From Actinernus sp. WN-2022 (Eukaryota; Cnidaria; Anthozoa; Actiniaria; Actinernidae), in NCBI GenBank assembly GCA_030867875.1, contig JAOWCC010001634.1:37715867-37779866 (forward strand): a stretch of 64,000 nucleotides of DNA. Reading direction: 5' to 3'. The translations under genes were made by a program, and so were the position numbers. Below the pieces are notes generated by a model. The model did no database searches, was not told the DNA's origin, and worked only from the letters and a program-made list of their open reading frames with translations. Of this stretch, positions 22,285 to 33,200 are shown in pieces (position 1 is the stretch's first letter; every line of letters begins with the position of its first letter).

Positions 22285-22370
22285 AGTAGCCTGACATACA
22301 GCCGCCTCCTCAACTCGTTGGGTGGGCCCTGGAACGAGCTGAGGAGTCAACTGTATTTCAGGCTATGTCA
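22285..22370. mobile_element. TAGCCTGA-type foldback element
   Basis: Starts TAGCCTGACATACAGCCG and ends TATTTCAGGCTA. The ends are related to those of the 57-bp element at 26368. Internally it contains GGAACGAGCTGAGGAG, also seen near 29228. No duplication is found at its edges. Confidence 0.5.
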
Positions 22371-22379
22371 ATTGAATCA

Positions 22380-23630
22380 TATTCACATTGATGACTCAAG
22401 CACGTTTGAAGTATGGCGAAATATCGCGAAGAACGTGCATATTGGAATATGAAATAAACATGCATTTATTAGCTGCTGTGTTTTGTCATTCATGTGGCCT
22501 TAGTTAACTCTTGAGTGAACAGCAAAGGCTAACCCTTTAAAATCGCTAAGATTTGGCGTTTCAGGCCACATGAATGACATAACACACCAGGTAAGATAAA
22601 TTTATGTTTATTACGTATTCAAATATGCATGTTCTTCGCGATATTTTGCCACACTTCAAACCTTTCGGTAATCCTCATTTCCTATAAAATTCAATGCAAA
22701 CACGTTGTGTGGCTTCCTGTGGCGAAACGAGTGGGTAAAGGTCAAGATGTTGGATTTTTACGTTCAAACCCAAAGTGGGAAATTATGGACATGATGTTAT
22801 AAGACAACTCCAAAGTCTTGAGAAGAAGTAGTCTTTTAAATTAATAGTTACACTCATATGTCCATAGCACACTTTCAGTTATTTTTTAGCGGTCAGATAA
22901 TTCACTGAGACCAGCTATTCGACTTGTCACGTCATAACGGAACAAAATGTGCCGCATCATGTTAACAGCTAGCACACAAAATTTATAATAGAAGAAAAAC
23001 GTTCAGTTCGATCTAAACGTTTGTGTGTAATACATCAAACAATTACTCGACAGTAGAATAAACTGTAGTACAGATTAGTCTGTTAAATCCGGCACTAGTT
23101 AATTTGCGTGTATACAATCTAATTGTTCTATCAGTTGCCACAGGCTGTCAGTAAAAGGCACTGTACCGAACTCAAACCGGAAGTTATACAAACAGCACTG
23201 TGGTTTACATGCTAAAAATATCACAAGTGAACGGTTCTACAGTAGTTCTGTCGACGTGCTCGTACTTTCGTGGTGTAAGTAATGTATTAGCCTACGACAG
23301 ACAGCCGACTTATTTGCAATTTGCGAGCCAGGAAACCCAACATTTACCCGGGCTGGACTGTAAGAGAAGAAGATGGGGGGTCGGGAGATCCTGTAAAGAT
23401 ACCAGAATCGGAGTAGAGTAAGCTAGTAACCATAATCTCAGGTATCGATCACCATTGATTTAATAAACAACGTCGAAAATTATGAGAGTTTGTGCCTACG
23501 TAGGATCTATTACGTAGTCCTTTGATAGACTTTCCTCGTACATCGATTCGAAAGCAGCCAGCAGTACTGTAAGGACTGGATGATGTCAGTCAGTGATAAG
23601 AAGACAAAGTTGTCATTTTTCAAAAACAAA
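22380..23630. other. Unassigned stretch with a diffuse inverted repeat
   Basis: The segment 22385-22500 (ATATTCACATT...AAGAACGTGCATATT...TTCATGTGGCC) is largely mirrored by 22560-22660 (GGCCACATGAATGACATAA... GCATGTTCTTCGCGATATTT), forming a MITE-like inverted repeat. The rest has no supportable feature. Confidence 0.45.
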
Positions 23631-23639
23631 GTCGCAAGT

Positions 23640-24830
23640 CTACTCTTGAGAAGCATGCTTTCTTCTTGAACAATTCACGAATTACTAATGTTCCTGAGTA
23701 CACATACGAGTTCGAGTAATGGTAGTTTTACAAAGTCAAAATTAACTTCCACCGAGAAAACAAGACGTTCTATTTTTGGAGCAAAACGATATCTTAACTT
23801 TTCTAAAATGCCTATAAATATGTGCAATAAGCTATTTGATACCCTATCAGTTTCACCAATTCTATTATACAATTCAGAAGTATGGGGTGCTTACGATGAA
23901 CTTAATTTTCAAAAGTGGGAAACAGATTCAATAGAAAGACTTCATTCGCAAATTCTTCAAGTATTATCTTGGGCTTAACAAAAGAGCCCCTAATGTAGCT
24001 GCTCGTAATGAAGTTGGAAGGATTTCTTTAAAGTCTTTGATATATCGCAACATGTTACATTTTTGGATGCACCTTCAGAATATTCCTGAAAATAGTATCG
24101 CCAAACAATGTTTTCTTATTTCAAACGATCTAGCATTGTCCAATAAAACGAGCTTCATGACCTCAATTAATAAACTTTTCGAAACACCAAGACAAGAAAG
24201 CTCTTACTCTCCTAATGATAGGTTTAATCCAATTAAAAAGTTTTTATCTGATATTGAAATGAATATTATAAAAGAATCAAAGGTACATCAAATGAAACTC
24301 ATTCGATTGAACAAGAAGCTCGTCTTTTATTCTACATTTAAACATGATACCAATTCCGATTACCTTGACATGGTTAAGAATATGAAGCACATAGCGAAAT
24401 TACGATCAGGAAATCATAACTTGAATATAGAAGTTGGTAGACATGCTCATCCTAAATTACCAAGAGAACTAAGAATTTGTCACCATTGTTCGTCATCAGA
24501 TGTTGAGGATGAAACTCATTTCGTGTTCAACTGTGCTTCATATGCTGACATCAGGAATGTACTAATTGATGAGATCAGTACACATTATCACAATTTTCTA
24601 CAGTTAGATAATGATCGCAAGATTTTGTTCTTATTCAACAATGTTGAGCCATTTGTATGTAAAAAAGTAGGATACTTCATCTTTGAAGCATTTGATCGGA
24701 AAAACCGATCGCTTACTGACACGTACCACAGAGATTTAAAATCGTTCGCTTAGTGACAGCTCATTTACTTGTAAAGCAATACCATTTATGTATATGGAAA
24801 TGCTAATAAAGTTATTGTATATTGACTCCA
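23640..24830 (+). pseudogene. LINE 3' remnant (reverse transcriptase C-terminal region)
   Basis: Two open segments, 23688-23978 and 24037-24753, are joined by one frameshift near 23978. The first holds KTRRSIFGAKRYLNFSKMP and ILLYNSEVWGAYD, a common LINE post-RT motif. The second ends with a CCHC-like pattern: C-H-H-C then H-F-V-F-N-C at about residues 147-168 of that segment. A stop at 24751 is followed by an AATAAAG-rich 3' end. The copy is 5'-truncated and has no endonuclease or RT core. A related copy lies on the minus strand at 43560-45400. Confidence 0.75.
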
Positions 24831-25579
24831 TCAATCTTGCCACATAGCCATACATCATTCTTTGTAAATTTTGCTGTTTTAACCGGCTGAAAAGCAGCTT
24901 ACTTTATTTTGCGAAACGAAACGAACTTGTAATTTGAATTACAAGCAAATTATACATACTGAAGATTCCCAGCAGAGATCTCTATAACTGCTAAAATGAT
25001 GGAGACTGCTCGCTAGCAGAGGAAAGTTAACTTATAATTAGGTAGCGTTGATCGTCTCGTTTCTCGGCTCTTTCTCCGTGTATCAATGTCTTCAAGTAGT
25101 AACTCAAAATGGAGACTTCTAGCAGAGAAAACATAGACCGCATTCAGTCATACCGTTTCCGGCTCTACTGAGGAGAACGTTCCTGGAGAACATTGACGGT
25201 GGTGAAAGTGACAGCTTGCGCCGTGTAACACCCGCATATGTCCACATCACCACATGTTCTAGCCGCGCGACTTTGTTTCTACCACAAACAAATAGTCCAT
25301 GCAGGAATTAACTTCCCACGCCGACAGCTTATAGGAACTTTTTGTGAAGGTGTTTAAATAAATTATTATGACACCATGTCGGGTAACTTAAAACCCCTGC
25401 ATTGTACGCTGGTGAACTAGCCGGGAAACCTTCAAAAATATGATCTTTGCCAGGACTGATACAAAGTTTAATACTACCGCTGAATAAAGTGTACCGGCCG
25501 TACGGGCCACTGGTAAATTTGATGTTGCTCCAGCTCCATTTAGTCCAGTTCGCGGTTAATTTTGACATTTTGAAAGGGG
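24831..25579. other. Unassigned stretch
   Basis: GCTAGCAGAGGAAAG near 25012 and GGAGAACATTGACGGTGGTG near 25183 resemble the ends of the element at 26194-27661. I see no gene. Confidence 0.4.
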
Positions 25580-25873
25580 TGCAAACATTGCCCGAAATAG
25601 AGTGTTTGTATGTGAATCCGATGCCAAATAATTTCCGTAATATTCACTGTCTGCAAACTTAAGATACCAGGTAAAAGATTAACTGATCTAAATTTGAGGG
25701 TCCACGATTACACGCTTCCCAGCACAGCTACTGATCCCTCGTATTTTGATCAGTTAATCTTTTACCTGGTATCTTAAGTTTGCAGACAGTGAAGATTTCA
25801 GAAATATTGATTTTACGGAAATTATTTGGCATCGTATTCCCATACAAACACCGTATTTCGGGCCATGTGTGCA
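25580..25873. mobile_element. Foldback element with arms of about 125 bp
   Basis: The left arm runs from TGCAAACATTGCCCGAAATA through GCCAAATAATTTCCGTAA to AGATTAACTGATC. The right arm mirrors it and ends GGGCCATGTGTGCA. The central spacer is about 45 bp. No target duplication was found. Confidence 0.7.
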
Positions 25874-26193
25874 GGTCTATTGTTATGGGTTGCCACCGAT
25901 ATATTCATTTCGGTAGGTCATTTTGATTGACAACAACGCAGGAATTTCTCTTTTTCTAGCAGAGACCCTCTCTCCAGCTCCACTAACGAGGGGTAAAAGT
26001 TATTTTCTCCTGGAGAAGAGAGGGTAAGAGAAAAGAACCTCTGCTAGCAGGGTTCCGAATGATCGGTTTGACTACAAACATTAAACTCGCACTATACACT
26101 GGACTACACGAAAAGTACCGATACTCTTTGACATGAGATGCTGCGATGCTGAAGCGTGCACATCTCGATGACAAGTCCCATCGGTACGGATGA

Positions 26194-27661
26194 ATATCCG
26201 ACAGAAGCTGTCACTTTTATCACCCTAGGCTGAAAATTTCCAGAAACGTTCTCCTTGGGAGAAACGGTCGACGTTCAATATCAGTGTGAATTTTCAGTAG
26301 TAACATGGCACAGACATAGTTAAGGAACACAAGAAGACACTGTATAGGTTTTTGTCGAGTTTTATTCTAGCCTGAATTTCAGCCGTCTCCTCCGGTTCGT
26401 TCCTCCCGGCTGAAATTCAGGCTAGTTTTATTCAAGATTTACGTTGTACATGAAAAACTAAAAAAATACCATACAAATGCTGTTAAATATTATACAGATC
26501 CCAAGCTTGGGCTATCTGTGAATCAAATTGCCAGTTTTTTGACAGCTTCGTTCTGTTGTTCCTAGACTTGCTCCAAGTCGAACTCGCTTAGTCACTGGGT
26601 AAGCGTGCATCGCTGTTTAGATCAGTTATTTCATGGGTAGTTCACCGATGATGAGTACGCGTGAGAGTAATTCGGTTACTTTGTAGTTTCTTCTACTTTC
26701 TCTTCTTAGGCAAAGTCAAGCATTTTCAATACCCAATACTATCCAAAATAGGCTTTAAGGTTACCGTATACCTTCGCGGGTGTCCACCATAAAAAATATA
26801 CTCACATTTTGCGGTTATTCTGACTGATTCAACAGCGCTATATTAATCAGATAATGACAACCTTCAAAAGTGTACGTGGTTTGCAGATCTTTTACTTTGC
26901 TTGTACATAAGTCATCCTTTAAGTTTGACTTTGAAACATTTACGAGTGACGCTTTTGTTTGTTCCTTAATAAGTAATACTTATTTTGTCGAAGTTTCTGT
27001 CAAAATCCCCAAAAATCATCGTAGCCGGCATTGCGCAGTAATCGCCGGTCCGAGTGTTTTGAGGCTGTTTCGTAAGAACTTCACACCTCGTGAAAGCTTC
27101 TGTCAACAGTCGCCAACCAGCCAATGATCCCTGTGGCTTTTTAATATGAATGATTCAGAAATTCGCGGTACGAGAACAGAGGTTGTATTCGGTAAAACTC
27201 AGTATTCCACTACTGTGTAGTGAGATGAAAGTAGTGAGGAGACACAACAAAAAAACAAACGAGGGCAGCAAAGCGAGAAAGAGAGATAGAAAACAAATTT
27301 GAATAAGCTTCCGAGAATATGAAATTTTCAGGTCTAAAGAAATTTGTAGTCCTTCAAAGTTGAAAGCTACACGGCACGGTCAGCTCTGAAGTTTGCCATA
27401 TCCTACACAAATTGTTCCTAGCCGGCAGCGGTACAGTAAATCCCTGGCTACGCAGACTATTTCCTTGGGTGTTATATCGGATACGCGGAAATAGTCATGC
27501 TAGAACTTCGCAAATTACAACTTCGAGCGAAGTTGTAGTTGTAGTTTGCAAAGTTGTAATTTGCAAATACATACTGAGCGTCGACCGTTTCTCTCTCTGA
27601 GGAAAACGTTTCTGGAAATGTTCAACCGAGGGTGATAAAAGTGACAGCTTCTGTCGGATAT
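26194..27661. mobile_element. 1.47-kb TIR element
   Basis: Inverted termini of about 85 bp begin ATATCCGACAGAAGCTGTCA (26194) and end TGACAGCTTCTGTCGGATAT (27661). Both contain the TTTCCAGAAACGTT and AACGGTCGACG segments. The 57-bp foldback element at 26368 is nested inside. No transposase is recognisable in the interior, and no target duplication was found. Confidence 0.65.
26359..26433. mobile_element. 57-bp foldback element with 9-bp TSD
   Basis: The element 26368-26424 starts TAGCCTGAATTTCAGCCG and ends CGGCTGAAATTCAGGCTA. Perfect 9-bp direct repeats GTTTTATTC lie at 26359-26367 and 26425-26433. It is the smallest clean insertion in the window. Other TAGCCTGA-ended sequences are at 22285 and 29217. 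Confidence 0.85.
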
Positions 27662-28639
27662 TAACCCATAGAGACTAGTCAATCAACACACTGATAACAA
27701 AACAAACTCTGACGTTAAACTGTATATTCATCAAAGTTTTGTGTACCTACCTACACATGAAAGAATCGAAAATGGCACACAAAACTTTGATGAATATCTC
27801 CAAGCATGTTTTCACCATATTTGGGCAATGCTTAGCCTAAATTTCAGCCATATCCTCACCGGCCCGAGCCGGACGTCTAATAATGCCGTTCAGTGACGTC
27901 AAAGTGGATTAAATTTTTAACAAATGCATAATAACTGCCATGGCGGCTGTAAAATGAGTTCGTTGGGTCAAGTAAACAAACGCTTGCCTTGAGAAATTAT
28001 TTGAGATTATGTCAAAATTAAGGCCCTTCTTGGCTGCAACCATTTGCTTCTCAAGTGTCTCTTAATTGTGTATGTTGTGAATACCTTTTTGAAGCAACAA
28101 ATCGTTATAATATTTGAGGCAATTAAACAGCAGTCTCTCGCCGGAGTTGCCGTTCGGTTCGAGATAGGAAGAGAGTTACCGTTTGTAAATCATACAGCAG
28201 AAAAGTAGAAAAGCATGGAAGGATAAAGAAATACTCTTTTACGGGAAAGAACAGTTCATTGAAGCGGAGTAGCATCCGTAATTATCAGTAGTTATCATTT
28301 GATAGGATACCTTTTATAATTATTTAAATCCTTTATGACCCACAAATGTTTTTAATTAAAAATAATTTTAATATATTAGCTTAGCCTAGATATATCGCAA
28401 TTTTGTAATTAGAATATTTTTTACCACACGGCTTCTATGGAAATCAGATTGTATCTGTTAGAATTCTCCGTGTTTTTTAAATAAAGTTGGAACACAAAAA
28501 AATAATAATAAAAAAAAAATAAGACTAAACATATATGCAAATTTACCACCATTAATTCCAATCACGTCATCATCAGCGTTGCCCGCGTCCTTGGATCTTA
28601 AATCTGAGCGGTCGTCGTAGTTTAATAACATATGTTGGT
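27662..28639. other. Unassigned AT-rich stretch
   Basis: A short inverted repeat (TTCATCAAAGTTTTGTG near 27729 and CACAAAACTTTGATGAA near 27778) and a partial TAGCC-type end near 27836 are the only structure I see. Confidence 0.4.
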
Positions 28640-29265
28640 CGTCCTAGCCAGCCAGCCAGCCAGTAAAAACAGTCCTGCCCTCCCTCACCAGCCAAAAAGG
28701 TGATGGGTCTCGGGTACAACCCCCTCTCTCACCAGCCCCAAAACGGTGGTGGGTCTCGGGTACAACCCCGTCTCTCACCAGCCAAAAAGGTGGTGGGTCT
28801 CGGATACAACCCCGTCTCTCACCAGCCAAAAAGGTGGTGGTTCTCGGGTACAACCCCCATCTCTCACCAGCCAAAAAGGTGGTGGGTCTCGGGTACAACC
28901 TCCCTTCCTCACTGTCCAAAAAGGTTGGTGGTGGCGGGTCATACCCCACCCCCTAAAATTGGGTCCCTATCGAGTACCATTGTTTTGACCTCGTCCCTAA
29001 CTGACTGAATATCGAGTGGTCAGCGGTAATGACGTAACACACAAATTACACCGGGGAATTTAATGCAGATAGTGAAATGAATAAATGAAGCATTTTAGTT
29101 GTAATAATATATTAATCTTAATTTCTTCCTGAAATTCTTCCAATTATTCTCATTATCCATTTCTGAAAAAATACCTAAATTACTTCCAAAATTATTCCGG
29201 AATAATTTCCGCAGGCCTAGCCACTTGGAACGAGCTGAGGAGGCGGCCGTATTTCAGGCTAGGGG
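28640..29265. repeat. 44-bp minisatellite (about 6 units) and flanks, right member of the inverted pair
   Basis: From about 28685 to 28955, six units of 44-45 bp follow the pattern CTCACCAGCCAAAAAGGTGG, TGGGTCTCGGGTACAACCCC, then CGTCT. The last unit is divergent. Beyond it, TCGAGTACCATTGTTTTGAC and an AT-rich block mirror the sequence at 21735-21985. A truncated TAGCC-type foldback ends at 29262. Open frames through the array are repeat artefacts. Confidence 0.8.
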
Positions 29266-29771
29266 AGAGACCCTTATATGGGAGATCGGTTCTCTTCCCT
29301 GAAGGTCGCAATATTAACATAATTTAAAGAATAAAATGTTGCTGTTAAATTAAATTATACATTTGACTGGCTCGAAAGTCTCCAAAATCGAAAAACATTT
29401 TTAACATCCAGGCATTTATTTTACTTGTATTAAAGCTCCATCATACCTTATCATGCCCTTCATCCAATTATTCTGGGGCGATTCGACCGCAGCCCAGTTT
29501 TTCTAATTCGAAAGTTGCTATGATCGAACCTATCGAACTCGCCTTTCCAATCGCAACCCTCCTCCCCACCCCAACCCCTCCCCCTCCTCTCAGCCCTTCA
29601 GAGAATCCTGGATACTGTATCACTCGCGAGTTCATCCCGGCTTTTAAGGATTCGCTATTAGCATGGTTGGGTTCCCTGTGTGCATCAATAGGATTGTGGC
29701 CTGGTAACGGCTTTGCAGCTTGACGTGCCACGTACCCGGTACCGACTCTTCGCTTCGATCAGAAAATCAAA
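29266..29771. other. Upstream region of the DUF1772-like gene
   Basis: No other gene is supportable. A C-rich stretch (CCTCCCCACCCCAACCCCTC near 29562) lies about 200 bp before the start codon and may belong to the promoter or 5' UTR. Confidence 0.3.
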
Positions 29772-30236
29772 ATGAACGGCGAAAAGCTCATTCCAGCCCT
29801 TAAAATAGCCACTGTGGCAGGCAGTGGACTCTTCAGTGGTGCTGCAGTTTATGCACTCTTGGCAGATCTCCCGGCTTTACAAGAGCACGATTATAAATGT
29901 ATACTCAAAATTCTTCGCCTGAAATTTTGGAGAGTCGCCATGATGCAATCGAGTTTTGTCATGCTGAGTGGAGTTTCTGGAATTACTCTTTATTTCATGG
30001 ATAAAGAAAAGCATTTCCAGTACCTCGTTGCTGGTTCTTTGATGCTTGGCATTGGCCCTTTTACAAGATTCGCCATTTTACCAAAGGTTCACCCACTGCT
30101 CCGACCAGAAGCGAAAGAAGACATGAAGGAAGAGGAAGTGCGTGGGGCTGTTTCTACGTTTCAAAAGCTTCATGCTGTTAGGTGTTTGTTTTCCCTTTCG
30201 GCTTTTGGATACTTGCTCTTTCAACTAACAAAGTAA
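29772..30236 (+). CDS. DUF1772-like small membrane protein
   Basis: This uninterrupted 154-aa frame starts in AAAATGAAC context. The N-terminal hydrophobic segment (about 10-30, GSGLFSGAAVYALLADLPAL) is followed by further membrane-type stretches at about 55-76, 82-104 and 133-151. The layout and phrases such as FWRVAMMQSS and GPFTRFAILPK fit the DUF1772 (anthrone-oxygenase-like) family of four-helix membrane proteins. The family's function in animals is not established. A basic/acidic cytosolic-type loop (EAKEDMKEEEVRG) lies before the last helix. No intron is needed. The length is normal for the family. The family assignment is by recall of its features, not a search. Confidence 0.75.
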   Translation: MNGEKLIPALKIATVAGSGLFSGAAVYALLADLPALQEHDYKCILKILRLKFWRVAMMQSSFVMLSGVSGITLYFMDKEKHFQYLVAGSLMLGIGPFTRFAILPKVHPLLRPEAKEDMKEEEVRGAVSTFQKLHAVRCLFSLSAFGYLLFQLTK

Positions 30237-33200
30237 CTGCAGGAAAAGGAACTAGCCTACGACTGTCATCCGATTGATCATGGATCTGGCTAAAGTAGTG
30301 TCGTATTGCGTGACCGGAACTCTGTCACTGTCACACAAGATGAATTATTGTAATTTTTTACCTTTGTTAATTACCAGCATATCTATTGATTACAGAATAA
30401 TGCAATTAGATAGTGGACTGTTTCACAAAGCTTTATAAGAAAGGGAATCTGGTATGATGGAAGATTGTCAAATTCCCTAACAGATTTGGTACCAATTACG
30501 GTAAAAAATGTGACATTTATCATTCTTGTGATGTGGGAGGAGAATGGACAGGAAAATTGCGACTTAAACAGGAAGTTCCGGTATATGAGGGTTTGCATAG
30601 TGACCTCATAATTTGAAATTAAAATTACAGGGCAGTGAAGAAAGAAGGCAAGTGAATCAGCCTCTCCTGTTAAAATGCAAATTTTTGAGAGTTTAAAATC
30701 AAACAAGCCATCAAAAATGAACAGAGGGAAGATAGTTGTGTATTAGCTGTTTAGGAACTCTGTAGCCCTAAAGTTATTTATGTGTTTGATTTGAATTTTG
30801 TGCAGTAAGCAATCAGAAGGGAGCACTCGAGCGGAGTGACATCTGAAGGTATCAGTGTCCTGGCCATGTCCCTTGTATACCTTTCAGACCTTCCTGTTTA
30901 AAGTAATAGCTAGAGGGAGTCCGTAAAAGTGGGAGTTATATTTTCAGTCAATCTTTTGTAACTTTCACTTGGACTTCAACCCGGTTTACACGACAAGCAT
31001 TTTGGGTACAGCACTCTTAAATTGGGCACAGCCTCCAAACAGGTGGCCCAGGACTAACCTTTTCACAGGGTCTCGGAAGCCCTAGCTTTTCCATCACATG
31101 TAACCAGAACATTTCCATTTACACGACAAAAATAATGGGTGCTCTGCCAAAAATGCTGCCATGCATACCTAAAATCTAGGAGTGCCAGCTCCTGTCATAA
31201 TAACAGGTTATCCATAATATAATAATGGGGTGTCTGCAAGGCGAGAGTTGTCTGTACTAGGTTTTTGGTTCAGCTTGGTTAAAAGTAGCCTGAGAAAACA
31301 GCTCCATCAATATTATTGTATCAGTGTAAAATTGGTAATGTTTAGATTTTATCCAAGCTGAACAGTTTCGATCATGCTATTAAGTTGAAATAACACTGAG
31401 GGCCTGTTTCGCAGGCTAAGATCATGTCCCCTGCCCCCCCCCCCCTTCTCTGGGGCAACAATAATTAAAGCATTACATATCTAGTTCATATCTTCCACTA
31501 TGCGAGTGATTAAAACGATTGTGAGATTTGGTTACTACATGTCCTAAAGTAATTTAAATTAAATTACAGCTTATAATGTGTCGAGCTTGTGAGATTGTTC
31601 CAATTTCTTACTGAAATTCACATTCCATCTTGTCAATAAATTGATAATTTAGTAGAGTAGCAATCAAGATTGCATAGACCAATGAAGGTTTAAAGGTGCC
31701 AACATGACCAAATTCTAAATCATTCATATGGATTTTATACTGATTTGATTTTTTTTATCAACTAAGTTTCTGAATATTGCCGCTATAGTTTATCAAGATT
31801 ATAGTATTTTATATTTGTCTCGTCCTAAATATCCATTTAGGTTCTTTACTATTTGTAAAAGCTATTCTTATTTTAGATGTAATATTAGATTTTGCAGGTC
31901 CACATCAGCATTATGCTGCCATCTGCATAAAAACGTTCCTGTCAGTCGTCGACTACTTTTTCACCTCTACTAGTATTGGATTGACAATTTGCATGAGAAA
32001 GGCAAGAAACAAAAACGTGGAGAGCTCGGAAAAGAGGTGTAGTTCAATCTTTTTTTCTTCACTAAAATTGGGTCGGTCTTGAACCTTTCATTTTTTTTTT
32101 GCTTTTCCAAAAACAAAATGGGTAGGTCGGGTAATGGTAAACGAAACATTTTATTAGGAGTGCCTTATTATACCTTTCAAACTGAAAAAAAAAAACGGCT
32201 GCATGGCCTTGGTAACACACTAGTATTCACCATATCTCTTGTAAAGAAAAGGAGTGCTCGAATAAAAGAAAGTACAAACACAGGAAAAATTACATGTGCT
32301 ACTCTCTAGTGCCAAGTGTGCCTTTCTTGTCATTACAAGAATAAGGTTCTCGCAAAAACAATTAGTATCCAAATGAACACGCCTCGGCTCTTGTTGATTT
32401 AGTCTTCTTCCGGATGTTTCATAAGCCCCCATTAAATACATGATTGCCTTCATACAAAAGACGGGAAATCCTATAACTACCACCTAAAAAGACCAATCTA
32501 TCCATCAGTGTACCGTACTCGAGCACAAGAGTTCGGCCGTTTTCCGTCCTTCGATTCAAAATATTTCGTCGTAGTTTTTCAGGCAGGTAAGATGGTTATT
32601 TTAGTTATTTTTTTATGGAAGAAAATGACTACGTTATGATTTATATATTAAGTCCAAAAGGCAATTCGTATTTTTGGTTACTTATGCATTAAGGTATACT
32701 GACTAGTTTTAGCACTTTTTGTAGTCAAAGTCGAGGAAGAAAGAAGGCGGCAAGCGAACTTTATATCGTAAAAGATTGCTGGATTATTGATAGTGGCTCT
32801 TTCTGTTTTTTTTTTTAGTTAAGATATATTAGCTGTTAACGGCTAGCTTGAGAAATCAACTGTTTTGGAGTCCGTCCCAATCTCTTTTCCTTAATTAAAG
32901 TCTTGGTAAATGGTGAAGAAATGAACAAAGCGCTTTAGTGGGCGTGTATAATCTCGTCATTCGGAAGCGAATTGCAGTTATTGTTATTTTCATTTTCAGT
33001 CAAACCCTGTGAACTTTTCATCTTCCCAAAAAAAGGGAAAATATTGTTTTATTTGTTATCTCTATTTCTCCAAAATCCATTATTGTTGTACTGGAGAGTT
33101 TGGAATCGAGTAATTGAAAACCGGTTTGGGAGCTGAGAAACTCCTTTAGCTTGTGAAAACAAAATGCCGAGGAAACTTAAAACTGAACAAAGAAATGGAA

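Noticed and set aside
22015..22350. Open frames on both strands through the GGTGG/poly-C region
   Set aside because: Low-complexity repeat translation (Pro/Gly runs), with no motif or splice support.
28685..28955. CRISPR-like array
   Set aside because: Units are contiguous with no unique spacers, and the window is eukaryotic.
28644..29008. Frames of 80-102 aa with periodic GYNPVSHQPKRWW-like repeats
   Set aside because: They follow the 44-bp minisatellite and are open on both strands because of its composition.
32582..32590. Splice donor CAGGTAAGA as evidence of a gene at 32.5 kb
   Set aside because: No partner exon or open frame could be joined to it.
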